NCBI GenBank assembly: GCA_949317995.1 | Contig: OX439040.1 | Coordinates: 27,444,030-27,508,029, forward strand | Length of the DNA: 64,000 nt | From: Acholoe squamosa | Lineage: Eukaryota > Annelida > Polychaeta > Phyllodocida > Polynoidae | Direction of reading: 5' to 3' | Shown: piece by piece, positions 11,301 to 23,649 of the stretch | Layout of the letters: the number at the start of each line of letters is the position of its first letter | How positions within the stretch are numbered: the stretch's first letter is position 1 | The notes under the pieces: generated by a model | The model's database searches: none | What the model was told of the DNA's origin: nothing | The model's input: the letters and a program-made list of their open reading frames with translations, nothing else | Made by a program: the position numbers and the translations under genes

Positions 11301-11581
11301 AAACAGGATTGTTGCCATCACAAAGAAGACTGATTCTGACCTTTCAATTGACCAGAAATCTGAATCCAATTCATTGTTATCAGTTTACCCATACCTATCA
11401 ACTGGCTGGATGAGGGCCTAACCTACTTATGCAAATTAACCATATTTCCACCACCGGGCCGACACAGGTTAGGACTTTTAGTATGTCATTCTAGGGACTA
11501 TATAGAAATGCATAGTATTAGTAGTAAAATCGTTCATATTGCAACCAGTTTGCGGTGAAACCTTACATTGCCTGGACTATT
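8304..11581. mobile_element. 3.3-kb element with about 180-bp terminal inverted repeats
   Basis: The left end (about 8304-8487, starting TAGTCCAGGCAATGTA) is mirrored by the right end (about 11397-11581, ending TACATTGCCTGGACTA). A well-conserved inner part of each arm reads GGTGGAAATATGGTTAATTT on the left and its complement on the right. A TTA trinucleotide sits outside both ends, a possible 3-bp target duplication. The only protein-like content is the decayed gene at 9230-10805. I cannot assign a superfamily. Confidence 0.65.
9230..10805 (+). pseudogene. Decayed gene of an uncharacterised, transposon-associated animal protein family
   Basis: Plus-strand segments in several frames read as one protein. 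An N-terminal part is open at 9333-9704, with IRIQDELVQIDPNLLFQRL and ELCSYPPLLFDLCGLP. A middle part near 9790-10050 contains FVLDGGALLYRL and IVFDAYAGGPFTKD. A GDDT segment lies near 10197, and a C-terminal part at 10614-10800 contains AAAKYHSLWVYHQIQVW and TDWGWKVVNEIYFPIQTD. This order matches a family I know only as uncharacterised proteins found in many copies in corals, molluscs and fish. The aspartates in the middle suggest a PIN/NYN-like nuclease fold, but that is a guess. There are at least five frameshifts or stops, so it is dead. It sits inside inverted repeats at 8304 and 11581, which suggests the family travels in a DNA transposon. Confidence 0.65.
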
Positions 11582-12869
11582 ATGAAAGTCTGGATTGTAC
11601 ATACATCAAGAAAACTAATGAATTCATGATGAAGGGTCACCACTCACTGTGGGGATAGCGATGCCCATAAATGGATCCTGATTCAGTTGAGGGACTTTGG
11701 ACCTCCTATACTTTAGCATTGCTACTGATGCACTGTAAAGCACTTTGCCTGAATCGGCTAGGATCTCCATAAAGCATTTAAAAGATCTCCCTAACACAAG
11801 TGTTAAACTTGCTATAACTCCTTTTCTACATTTTCAAATAGAAAATTTTGTGGTTTTCAGTAAAGTCACATAGACTGGGAATATCCATGCTAGACAGGGA
11901 CCATAACCACTTAGTTATAAGTGTTTTAAAGAGGCACTCAAACATGTGGGCTGCTACTCAACCACCTCGCCATATAGATGTAACACTCACTATAACAATG
12001 CAGGACACCCGAAGAATTTAAGGGCTCACCTCATGGGCGAAGTAGAGTTGCTGTGGGTATTACAGGCACCTTAACGGCCTTTCCCCCTGGTGGCTTCCAT
12101 ATCAGGACAGATCCACTGAGCGATGTTTGGGCCTATTTTGTGGCTTTTTTAGCTTTGGGGAGCTACAGTATAAAATTCAGATCACCATTCTTCCTTGTTC
12201 TAGTCACATTTGGTATAAACATCTTGAGCATCAAGCAGAGTGCAGTTTTATGTACATCAACCTATAATTAGATTCACTACGGAGGCTCAAAGTTGGACAA
12301 CACACCAAAAATGCCCTTTTTTACCAATTTCCTATCATTCCCACTAATATTTTATCAAGGTAGGCAGTTTTAGAGTGTCATAAACCTGTTTTAACATTAG
12401 TAGGGGGTCATAGCTATCTATTAAAAATGCTTTGGTCAAATCACTACCTCAACCTTCTATCCCACATGTCTTATAATATTGAACTGCGAGAAACCTCACA
12501 TACTCAACAATTTTTTTTATACCCCTAACTTCCATAATAATAAAGTATCCTTACTGTTCTTATTAATTGTGTTGAGCAGGGTCCCTAGGGGGGTTATGAT
12601 GGTAAATAAATAAAACTGCTGGTTTGTCGTACATCCGAGCTAGATCTCATAAACCAAAATTCAACTCCCGAAAACATTGTGTTTGTGAGGTACACTTTTA
12701 CATGTCTGTAAGCTATATAAATGAAAAATTCTTTTTTTTCTAGTGCATTCTTGTTTAGAATGTGTAGAAATTGAATGTTTAAAACAAAAATAAAGGCCAA
12801 AGTCCAAGTAGTATGGCGACAGTGGGGGTCTTTCCGTCTCGGCACAGCAAACCTCACATACGCAACAAG
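11582..12869. other. Non-coding stretch, nothing recognised
   Basis: A CCTCACATAC(G/T)CAACA motif appears near 12492 and 12850 and recurs in the next region. There are short frames only. Confidence 0.45.
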
Positions 12870-13500
12870 ATGATCTGTGATCTTTTATATTACTCTTGCT
12901 CAGGTGGACTTAGAAAGTTCTATCGAAAACCTCACATACGCAACATTTTCGGGTGTGTCATAGTAGAATGAACATGATAGACCTGAGTGATGTTCTATGT
13001 TGATTATCTGTTTTGCAATAAGTAATAGAGTTATGTGCCTTGTGAAAAAGGAGTATTTGAGGTACCCTAGTCTGTATTTAGGTAGAACATTGCATGCGCT
13101 CAGTGTCAGAAGTGTTGTAAAATAGTGAGAATTTAATTTTCAAAACAATCAAAATGACCCATAATACAACTAAAGTGTCTAGATATGGCTTTGAAAAAGC
13201 AATTTAACTCATTCTGTACAAGATATTGTGATGCAGATAATCTGTGATCTTTTATATCATTGCTCAGGTGGACTTGGAAAATTCTATCGAAAACCTCACA
13301 TATGCAACGATTTTGGGTGTTTTAGACATGTCATAGTAGAATGAACACAATGGACCTGAGTGGTGTTCTATGTTGATTGTGTGCTTTGCAATGAGTAAAA
13401 GAGTTATGTGCCTAGTAAAAAAAGAGTATTTGAGGTGTCCTAGTCTGTATATAAGTAGTACATGACATGCGCTTGGAGTGTTGTAAAAGTGCGAGAATTT
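12870..13500. repeat. Tandem duplication, about 366-bp period
   Basis: 12870-13134 and 13236-13500 are clearly similar: both contain TCTGTGATCTTTTATAT, GAAAACCTCACATA and GAGTTATGTGCCT in the same order. The spacer between them is unrelated. Non-coding. Confidence 0.8.
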
Positions 13501-14723
13501 TTCACCTAAGAGAGATTGATTTTCATACAGATCTAGTCATTTTTGAATGTATGAGGGTAAAGTTGAGAATGCTAAGCTACATTTTCAAAGATTTCGATAG
13601 CCTCCAAATTTGGTGATGAGGTGTAATTAAAAAAGTTTTGAAATTGTGTGTCCAGAATACTGGTGCACTGAGGCACCTACCCTGAAAATTGGGAACACTA
13701 ACATCAAAAATTGCCAATTTTAGAGTCAATCCCATTATTTAGCATTAGTTCCTGTGGGATTCTGGTCCAAATAGGTTCATTTTTGGGAGTTACTTTTTCC
13801 ACCCTCAAGTGAACAGATTCATATGATATCCATTTTGCATGATGTTGGGCATTGTCCTTTTATAATAGTAATCTGTCATAACAACAAAACTTCTTAATTC
13901 ATGATATTTCAGGCATAATACATATTGCGGCATGTATGGTTCCTGACATGGAAAAAACTGTCATAGATTTCCATTGAGTTGTATAATGAGACTGTAATAT
14001 TTACATGTAGATAGGTGCATAAGTGGTTAATCTTTATGACAATGCATCTCTAGGAAATCCCATAACTATGCACTGGAGGAATCACTTTATGTGGCACGTA
14101 TGGTTCCTCTAAAACTACACCAAATCACATTGCAATTTCAAATATGGCAATACTGAGGTATAATGTTCATGAATCTAAAATTCTTTACCTAATGACTAAT
14201 AGTTGACACCCACTATCATGTATTAAAGAATGAGGCACATATGCTTCCACTTTACCTACACCACAAGGTTTTTAGCAATAACTCCAGGCAGATAAGGGGA
14301 ATAGTTCTTAAATTGATTATATATAATGCTAAATATTGGGGGCTAGTGGAAATATAAAAAATTTATACATTTCCAATGCATTTTCTCTTTACTTTGCCCC
14401 ATACCAGTGGGAGCACTATGAAAAACGTTTGAAATACCCCATAAAAAGCTTATATTTTGTAGTCTGCTGCTTTAAATAGTAATGATACATGGGCAAAACC
14501 ATAGTTTCCAAGCAAGATCCTGGCCTTACCCACCTAATGGAAATGAAATATATCCAAACCATTCAATCTTTAGTCACATTTACCCCCTTCCCATGGTGAA
14601 AATGGGTTTGTCCCCATCTCAATGCAATTGACCATATGTGATGGTATCACTGGCACCCCTATCAAGTCAGCCATTTTTAAAATCTAATTCAAAATAACTG
14701 TCCTGGTAGACAGGTGACATTAA
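13501..14723. other. AT-rich non-coding stretch
   Basis: No open frame of interest, repeat family or splice-bounded exon was recognised. Confidence 0.5.
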
Positions 14724-15459
14724 GCTAATAGATGATGCATATCGGGGCCCTAGGGCTGTATATGCTGTATATACCTGAGCCGCGGAGCGGCGAGGGTATA
14801 TACAGCATATACAGCCCGTTTATAGGTTTATACCACCATTTCCTCCATTTTGTATTAATTTCTTACCTGATATCCAAAGATTATAGCCAGGAGAATACAC
14901 TTTGTAAAAGCAAGCGACACGGCCCGGGTCAGCGCTCTGCGCGAAGCCATTGTTTTTGTTCCTTGCCGGGAGAGGTACCGCTGTGTATACAGTCACTTTT
15001 CGTATGGAATCCAACCATGACAAGTTTTCAAATTAAAACATACATATCCTTAGATAGTCTAGATGAGTACTCCATGCTTGATATGTCCAATATATTCAAA
15101 ATAAAGGAGAATCCATTGATTTTTTCATCGTAAGCGAGTCGCGGTCCGTCCATTCCCACCCGCCTCCATGTTCAGCGAAAGTGTGTCAGTGGCCCGGATG
15201 TGGATATAGGTCATCCGCTCGCTGTACGAGGAAGACGCCGAAAATTTCGGACCGGTTTGGAAAATCAATGGATTCTTATTTATATTGAAGAAAATGGAGA
15301 CAATTAACACGCATTCCTCGTCTATGGATCGAATACTTCTTGGGATTTTAATATTATAGCATGTCATGGTTGGATTCCATACGAAAAGTGAGTGTGAACA
15401 TTTGGTATCTCTCCGGTCAAGGTCTTATTTATGTTCGCATTGGATTTCATCACCGTTCA

Positions 15460-15526
15460 GTGTGGCGCTATGGCTAAGGCCTTCGCCTACCACCACTGCG
15501 GGCGGGGTTCAATCCTGATACGAGTA
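15460..15526 (+). repeat. tRNA-like segment in palindromic element, unit 1
   Basis: GTGTGGCGCTATGGCTAAGG resembles a box A region and GGGGTTCAATCC a box B. The intervening arm is loosely cloverleaf-compatible, but the acceptor stem does not close, so this is a relic of a tRNA-derived repeat. Confidence 0.5.
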
Positions 15527-15736
15527 TGGACAATTTTTCACATTGAAACAATGGCGAGGCTAAATTTCTATGTCCGCCAGCGTCTCCAAAAATATTCTAA
15601 GTCCAACTTGACACCGAAAAAGTATACACCAAAAATTTCAAAAATGCACATGGGTGGTATATGCAGAATAATGCACGGCTAAACTGCATATAAACCCACC
15701 GGAAGTGCCGAAATCGTGGTATAATAAGCTAATAGA

Positions 15737-15843
15737 TGATGCATATCGGGGCCCCACGGGCTGTATATGCTGTATATACCTGAGCCGCGGAGCGGCGAGG
15801 GTATATACAGCATATACAGCCCGTGGGGCCCCGATATGCATCA
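15737..15843. repeat. Perfect 44-bp inverted repeat with 19-nt GC-rich loop
   Basis: The left arm (15737-15780, from TGATGCATATCGGGGCCCCA) is the exact complement of 15800-15843. The loop, 15781-15799, itself contains GCCGC-GGA-GCGGC, which would extend the stem. A shorter version of the same hairpin stands at 14733-14817. Confidence 0.95.
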
Positions 15844-16495
15844 CCTAATAGGTTTATACCACCATTTCCTCCATTTTGTATCAATTTCTTACCTGAAATC
15901 CAAAGAATATAGCCAGGAGAAGACATTTTGTAAGTGCAAGCGACACCGCCCGTGTCCGCTCTGCGCGAAGCCATTGTTTTGGTTCCTTGCCAGGAGAGGT
16001 ACCGCTGTGTATACAGTCACTTTTCGTATCGAATCCAACCATGACAAGTGTTCAAATTAAAACATACATATCCTTAGACATTCTAGATGAGTACTCCATG
16101 CTTGATATGTCCAATATATTCAAAATAAATAAGAATCCATTGATTTTCCCAACGTACGCGTGTCGCGGTCCGGCCATTCCCACCCGCCTCCTTGTTCGGC
16201 GAAAGTGTGTCAGTGGCCCGGATGTAGATATAGGTCAACTGCTCGTCGTACAAGAAAGACGCCGAAACAATGGCTTCGCGCAGAGCGGCCACGGGAAAAT
16301 CAATGGATTCTTATTTATATCGAAGAAAATGGAGACAATTAGCACGCATTCCTCGTCTATGGATCGAAAACTTCTTGGGATTTCGATATTATAACATGAA
16401 AAGGTTGGAATGAAGACGAAATCTGACTGCAAACTTAGCACTAGGACCTCAGGTTAGAACTTATTTATTTTCGCATTGTGTTTCATCACCGTTCA

Positions 16496-16560
16496 GTGTG
16501 GCGCTATGGCTAAGGCCTTCGCCTACCACCACTGCGGCCGGGGTTCGATCCTCATACGAG
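16496..16560 (+). repeat. tRNA-like segment in palindromic element, unit 2
   Basis: Same sequence as in unit 1, with a canonical box B (GGGGTTCGATCC). No closed acceptor stem, so it is not a tRNA gene. Confidence 0.5.
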
Positions 16561-16765
16561 TTGGGACGATTTTTCACATTGAAACAATGGCGAGGCTAAA
16601 TTTCTATGTCCGCCAGCGTCTCCAAAAATATTCTAAGTCCAACTTGACACCGAAAAAGTATATACCAAAAATTTCAAAAATGCACATGGGTGGTATATGC
16701 AGAATAATGCACGGCTAAACTGCATATAAACCCACCAGAAGTGCCGAAATCGTGGTATAAACCTA

Positions 16766-18059
16766 GGTAAAGGGAATATCACATAAATTCACAAAATATT
16801 TGACTCAAATAATGTAGAAAGCAGTTTGAAAATGATCACCCACTTAGCAAAAGCGATAAGAACACTATTTGGTCAGTTGGTGCTTCATGGGCTAAACTTT
16901 CAAAGAGAAGTATCATACCTTATAAACCTGATTTACTTATCATTTAGCATATGGGGTGAGAGATGGAGGTTTAATTGGAAAAATGCCTGCAACCTCATTT
17001 GACTATTGCTAAATCCGCTGCATTATGATAGGGTGCCAGTAATACCGCCAGGCCAGTAATACCCACGGCTACTTCTATCAACCTTTTTCTTTTTGTTGTG
17101 TACTAGGGTCTCCTAGTTATCAACAGCGTGGAACATCATACGGACGATATAATAATGTCCCAGAGAAATGTGATAAAACAACATCAATTTTTCCCTATTT
17201 ACCGAGCGAAAGCAATCTCTTGCCGATTTTGATGAGTCATAATGTGCTTTAAGTTTAGCTTTGTGTATCAGCTAAGACTTTATTGCAGAGAACATGCCTC
17301 TCTGGTATTGAACCATGTCATATTGCTATCCTCACATTAATTATCCACCCATTTCACACAACAAAAACAAATAATAAGTGCCATTATGGTCCAACTGTCA
17401 GAAGGTGGTCGTGGCAGAAACTGAAAGTGAAAGTTGCACCGTCAACGGCGGTTGGGAGGCTGAAACACCACTACCTGCCAAGTGCACATTTCCCCCAAAT
17501 TCTACTCAGAAGTATTCAAAGAAAGTTTTTAAGTCCCTTTTCTGAAGACCTAATCCTAGTCTAGGGCGTGTATAGACACAATTGCACATATGGTGAGTCT
17601 TACCCTTCTGATTACAAAGCAATTGTCATTTGTCGGATTACTCAGCTGTGCTCGTTATTTACCCACAGGCGAAACACACTGTCATTGTGTGATATCATGC
17701 CTGCTTTTTACTCAGACTTAGGAGATTCCCATTACACGATGCGGGTCAGTAAAAACCGTTGGCAATAATTATGATATTGTATGATGCACTTTTCTGGCTC
17801 GATATATACAATAGACATATTGGACACTACATCCAACATCGAGTAGTGCCCTTTTAATTATTGGTCTTCCTGCCAAGAGGTACTTCACGGCTGTCCTTAG
17901 AACAACAAACACGGAACAAGGCACATCAAATGAGTCTCTACCCTGCAAACACAATCCTGAGATGTACTCTAGACATTCTGGTGTCATGACTTTTGAAGCC
18001 TCTGAAAATCGTACACATTCACTTCATGAGATTTTGACACGTGATTTCCACAGGGGAAG
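16766..18059. other. Non-coding stretch, nothing recognised
   Basis: A few short open frames on both strands, without domain, repeat or splice support. Confidence 0.45.
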
Positions 18060-18480
18060 AACTCAAGATGTAAACTTGTGTCAGTACTTGTGATTGTCAC
18101 AAGAATTTACCCAATTAGTTCCCAAGGCTAATTCAAGATGTGAACTTATTTCATGACTCATGATGGTTCATGAGAACATGTCCAGTTCCACAGAATAACT
18201 TGAGATCTAAACTTGTGCCATGATGTGGGACTGCCACAAGAATTAACACATTTAATCCAAAGGAATAACTCATGATTTCAACTTGTGTCCTGAATTGTGA
18301 TCCCCACAGGGATCCACTGGTTCATGAGTGTGGAGGAATAACTCGAGGAATAACTCGAGATGTAAACTTGTGTCATGACTTGTGAATGCTCCAAGAATCC
18401 ACTCAGTTCATTCCTAGGAATAACTCAAGAAATGACCTGTGATCCCTACAGGAATCTACCGGTTCATGACAACGTTCAAA
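18060..18480. repeat. Degenerate tandem repeat, about 70-bp period, six units
   Basis: AACTCAAGATGTAAACTTGT followed by CATGACTTGTGAT, CCACAAGAAT and CCAGTTCA-like segments recurs at about 18061, 18130, 18197, 18267, 18350 and 18420 with heavy divergence. Confidence 0.75.
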
Positions 18481-20040
18481 TCTCGAGTCGTGTTTGGAGG
18501 GTATGAACACCAGCACAGAATAAGGCAATTTCTTTGGGCGCCGAGACCACCAAGATAGACCTATGTACCGTGCATGCATGGTAAACAGTGTAGTGTCCAC
18601 TGAGTGCAAAAACTGAGTGAAAGTTGCTCATGGTCGTTTCACTATTGGCACAAATAGATCTACATATATGGAGGATGTGCCCACGTGAAGAGGGATTGCA
18701 GAAAGTGATATTTGTGGTGAACAAAATAACATCTCTGATAAAAGTACACGGTATAGGGCGTCCTTTATAGATATCATCTGTATGATATCATAATTTATAT
18801 GATATATTGATACTTACCCATTTAATTACCAACTACACACAACAGAATAAGCGTCCCCACGCCATGAAGACAATATTACAGTAGAGCCTCGCGTGTAAGG
18901 TGTGGTTTATATGCGAGGACAGAAAATACCTTGGTCTTGTAAAATACCCTTGAACTCAGGGTGCACCTTATAAGTTACAGGCAGGGTAAGAACAGCATTA
19001 AAATATCAGCATTCTCTTCAAATTAGGGTGCGCCTTATACGTGAGTTGCACCTTAAACCCAATTACTAGGGTAGAATAAATGAATGATGTAAGGTGGTGC
19101 TCACCTGTACAGGTGCCTCTCTCTGTGTGATCACCTCAGCACCGTGCCTCGTTGATGGCTTGTGTAGTATCGTACAAGTACCTCAGGAGATTGCGCTGCA
19201 GTCAGGGCGGGGTAGGCGGCACGACTGAGGCTGGGGACGTCAGGATGTCTGATATATACAATCCTACATCAGCTGCAATTATCAACACAACCAGGCACAT
19301 ATGGCGAGCCGCTCTTTCACACCAACCAACCCCTAGACCCCCTGAAAGTGGGCCAGGCTATGACTAGCTATGACTCTTAACTATAGGAAACGTGGCCGGA
19401 AAACCCACTTTTACCCCCCTAGACCAAATTTTCTTTGCTGTGCCCCCCTAGACCACCTCTTATGGATCCGCCCCTGATTCTAGAACCTGTACGCTTTAGG
19501 ATACATTAGCAGGTGTCCCGGTAGATGGATATGGACCACTAAATTTGACATGGTGACATGGCCATTTCTTAGAATCGACATGTGGCATGGGCTTAAGTGA
19601 CATGAGGTGAAAAAATAGTAGTGACATGACATAGGTGCTTTCTTAAATCTGACATGGGACATTTAGCGTTCTTAGAGGTGACAGGGAACATGAAAATTTA
19701 ATTGACATGTGACATGAGCATTTCTTAAAATTGACATATGACATGGAGAACCCCCATTCAGACCCCCAGCAGGAGAAAGCATGGATGTTAGTAGTCCTTG
19801 GGGAGGGATCATCAATATAAGGATGATGAAGGTAAATATCAAAGCCCTAACTAAATATAAATTCAGTTGTTAGCGCTTAGAACAGACAAGGGTCTAAGAA
19901 GTATATATGCAGCTTGGCTTGGTCAATCAGTTAAATACTGACTCAATGTTGTCTCCCAACTGGTGAGGTTGCCCCTATATCAAGAATATTATAGGTTCCC
20001 TAGGGTGAGTTACTCCATAGAGTACTATAGTGCAAGCCAC
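18481..20040. other. Non-coding stretch with two old repeats
   Basis: 18885-19065 contains CTCGCGTGTAAGGTGTGG and GTGCGCCTTATACGTGAG, diverged relatives of the CGCGTATAAGG element at 59212-60560. 19540-19745 is a degenerate array of TGACATG-rich units (GACATGTGGCATG, GACATGAGG, GACATGTGACATG). No exon recognised. Confidence 0.55.
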
Positions 20041-21708
20041 CCCCCTCTACCCCCCCCCCCCCGTTAAAAGTAGGCTACCTTTTGTGTTCAGTACTGAGTC
20101 CTATTAAGATAAGGGGGTTTATGGAGATGTCAGGAATCTTTATCAGAGTGATTTCACCTGGAAACAAGGGGCCACCTGTACCAAAAAATCCTGCTGAATC
20201 CAAAATTTGTGGTCTTGATTCTCAAAATTTGGCCAAAAAATGAGGTTTGATGATGAGAATATTTTAAAAATGTAAAAGGTTATATTGAAAATGATTGGAG
20301 CTTTCTATAGATGCAACATGCTAATCAAAGTCAGTACCTCAATCTACATATCCCAATGTTTGCCTATCTCAACCTGACAAGTACTCTGCCTGTGTATGGC
20401 TCTGCCTCTCCCACATACTGCCTATCCCTTAGTCTGCCTATTACTCATACTACCTATCCCTTGAAACATCTAGAGTTTAATTAGGTTTTCCCTCAAATGG
20501 CTTAAAGGTTTAAAGTTTACCCCCCCCACCTTTGTACCTAATTTTCTCTGTACATTCTTACCTTTAGTCTACCTATCCTCAATCTGCCTATCATTAACTT
20601 TACCTATCCCTCATCGTGACTATCCCCCAACTCTGCACATCCCTCATGTTTGACTGGCACATCTGTGATATTACCTAGCACCAATGAATATTTTGAATAT
20701 GTTCACCTTACAAGGTACCCTCTGTGCCTATCTCTTAAACTGTTTATTACCTATCCTCCTTGCTGCCCATCCTCTTCAATACCTATCCCTCAAGCTCACT
20801 TTATAGCTTTCCTACCTATCACAGCTTGATCAGCTGGGATAGCTCACATCCAACCTTCATTATGATCTTTTAGTCAACCTATCGCCTAAAGAGCAAATCC
20901 AACAGTGTCCCTCAAGCATACATCTACCTATCACTCATGCTATATATCCTTGAGTTTACCTGTCCTTTAGGCTCCAATGAGCGATAGGTGTATTTCACAA
21001 GGCATAGACTATAAGAGCTACTATAAAGGTAGAAAGAATAGAATACAAGGTGAGAGATACATAGATCACTGGTTAGGTAGACTGAGGGCTATATACCATG
21101 AAGGATAGGCAGCCTGAAGGATAGTCACCATGAGGGATAGGTAAAGTGAATGATAGGCAGATTGAGGATAGGTAAACTAATGGTAAGAATGTACAGGGAA
21201 AATTAGGTACAAAGGTGAGGGGTAAACTTTAATCCTTTAAGGCATTTGAGGGAAACCCTATTTAAATTCTAGATGTTTCGAGGGATAGGTAGTATGAGTG
21301 ATAGGTAGACTGAGGGATAGGCAGTATGTAGGAGAGGCAGAGCCATACACAGGCAGAGTACTTGTCAGGTTGAGATAGGCAGACATTGGGATATGTAGAT
21401 TGAGGTATTGACTTTGATTATCATGTTGCATCTATAAAAAGTTCCAATCATTTTCAATATAACTTTTGTACATTTTAAAAAAATTCTCATCATCAAACCT
21501 CCTTTTTAGGTACTTTTGGTCAGATTTTGAGAATCAAGGTCACAAATTTTGGATTCAGCGGGATTTTTTTGGTATAGGTGGCCCCTTGTTTCCATTGGAT
21601 ATCACCCTGATAAAGATTCCTGACATCTCTATAAACCCCGTAATCCTACATAGGACTCAATACTGAACACAAAATGGAGCCTACTTTTAAGGGGGGGGTA
21701 GAGGGGGA
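20041..21708. mobile_element. Large foldback (inverted repeat) element, about 1.67 kb
   Basis: The left arm (20041 to about 20640) and right arm (about 21105-21708) are long imperfect reverse complements. For example TTTTGTGTTCAGTACTGAGT on the left pairs with ACTCAATACTGAACACAAAA on the right, and GACATCTC/GAGATGTC and TAGATGTTTCGAGGGA/TCCCTTGAAACATCTA also match. The arms are rich in CCTATCC/GGATAGG units. The open frames inside are not coding. Confidence 0.85.
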
Positions 21709-23505
21709 GGGCTGTTACACTGTGTCCATAAGTAAAGCTCTGAGTTTCACCTCCTATCTATTGAAGCTTCTTGCCTATATGGGGGAATGGGCTTGCCATA
21801 CATCGAACACACATCACTACACTCAGCTGCACATGTTCCCCTTCAATTCATCTGCTCATTTCCCTCTACTGTCAGCCCGTCTGAATGGGGGTGGGTGGGG
21901 GGGGGGGCAAAAGCTCATTACCAAAGGCGAAAATGACACGTTTGCACACGAGTTTCGGCCTCTCCGGGGAAAACAAAAAGTCCGCAACAAATGGGTATGA
22001 CTATGGACGCCCTGTTGGTCCACCAATTTGAATATCGCTCAGTGAGCTATAAAACAAATAGAAAAAAAATGATAAGGCATACCATGATAGGAATGGCTAC
22101 CGCGCTACATTGTCCCTAAGTAACACCCACTTCTAGAGACAACCTAGTTCCCATTCTATCAGCTCTTTTCAGAGCATATTGTCTGGTCTAGTCAAGATTG
22201 TAGTGCTCATATACATGCAGTAGCCCGGTATCAGTGCCGGCGGAACAGGAGGGGGGGGGAAGGGGGCACATGCCCCCCCCCCAATTTCATGTTGGGGGGC
22301 AAGACTATGTTTTTGCCCCCCCCCCCCCCAACTTTTTCCCCGCCGCCCCTTGGTATAGGGAACAGAGCCATTCCTGTATGGAGGTGGCCATCTTGAAATA
22401 AGTTATGTAACTGACCCCCGATGGCCATCTTGGATCTGGCAGAGGATTGTGGGTAATCTCTTATCTTCCCCTCCACCCACAGAAAACAATGGGAATTGAT
22501 GAGACTGATAAGCTGCCCCTGCCTCTATCTTAATCACCTTAGGTACCTGTCCATTGTTTTAGATGTGAATGGAGGGGATTAGTGGAGGGGATTAGCCTGA
22601 TAGGGAGACAGTGGTTTGGTTTTACTCAGCCAGGATTATATGTGCCCCCTTAGAAAACTTCTAAAGTTTAATTTCTCCTGTTTTTGAAGTACTAAGTCTA
22701 AATAAAGCTTATATTGTTTAAGTTTAAAGTATTTGCTATCCAAAGGTATATTTTTTTAGAATATAGCTTTATATAGACTATTAGGAAGGGCCAACCAAAG
22801 TAAACTGTACAAAAGGCTAACTGCTAATCTAGCCCCCGACTACATGAGCCACCTAGCTAATTTGTTTGGTACTAGCAATGGCTCTTCTCCCTATAGTAGA
22901 CATACATGTATGTACGTGAAATAGCCCCCCCCCCTCCCAGGGTTCTACACGCCATGGCAGGACGTGCCAAGCCGCTACTACTATACTATAGGTCACTCAG
23001 TATGGACCGGTTCCTAAAACACACCGGATAGGGAAACTAAAAGGACCCATTCAGGTTTCCCAGAAAGCTGCCCCAGAGCATAGCTCTTGGATTCAGCGTA
23101 TTTCACCACTTCCTAAAAAAGGAAAGCTAGCAGCCCTATCCCCTTTGTAGAAATCATTGATCAGAATCTGAAACTGATTAGGTAAGAGTTGGCCTTTGTA
23201 TTCAGCCATACTACACGTGCCAAACAAACGTACAACACACAGTTGGGGGGAGGGAGTGGCCATTATTTATTAACAGGGTTGGGGAGGGGATGTGGTGGGT
23301 TTGAGCGTGGTGCACAAACTTTTGCCTCCTCCTGAAGGGGCATTAAAACTTTTGATGCCTCTTGAGGGGGGTGCATAACATTTCATTCTTTTTAGCGAAA
23401 AAGCCTGCGCGCTATTATAGATCAAAGCGGGTGCAAAAATTCATTGTGCCTGTTGCGCAAAACAATATTCACTACCATCTGGGGAGGGGGGTGGGGGTGT
23501 AAATT
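21709..23505. other. Non-coding stretch with G- and C-homopolymer-rich repeats
   Basis: C/G homopolymer tracts with GGGGGCAAAA-type context occur near 21888-21908, 22240-22345, 22926 and 23475, typical of decayed MITEs. The frames seen there are low complexity. Confidence 0.5.
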
Positions 23506-23551
23506 TTGTTGCACATCTGCACGAAAAACCCACCACCCCCTGTTGATAAAT

Positions 23552-23627
23552 ACAGTCAACTCTCTCTAATGTGGTCACCTTTCCCTCTGACCAAAAGTGA
23601 CCACATTGACGAGGTAACCACATTATC
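23552..23627 (+). repeat. Tigger/mariner-like terminal repeat, left member of a pair
   Basis: ACAGTCAACTCTCTCTAATG followed by TGGTCACC, then GTGACCACATTGACGAGG. The same sequence stands inverted near 31890-32096. It may be the left end of an 8.5-kb element or an independent MITE. Confidence 0.5.
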
Positions 23628-23649
23628 AGTAATTGATAAATTGCGGGTA

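Larger units (their letters stand above)
14724..16765. mobile_element. Two head-to-tail copies of a palindrome-rich element of about 1 kb
   Basis: Unit 1 (14724-15725) and unit 2 (15728-16765) are near-identical with a period of about 1004 bp. Each has a GC-rich hairpin at its left end. The body of unit 2 starts TAGGTTTATACCAC (15849) and ends GTGGTATAAACCTA (16765): inverted termini with TA at each edge, as in Tc1/mariner-like MITEs. Unit 1 starts the same way at 14823 and ends at GTGGTATA before unit 2. Inside unit 1, CACTTTTCGTATGGAATCCA near 14993 is repeated in inverted orientation near 15371-15390. A tRNA-like segment lies near the right end of each unit. No transposase is present. Confidence 0.75.
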
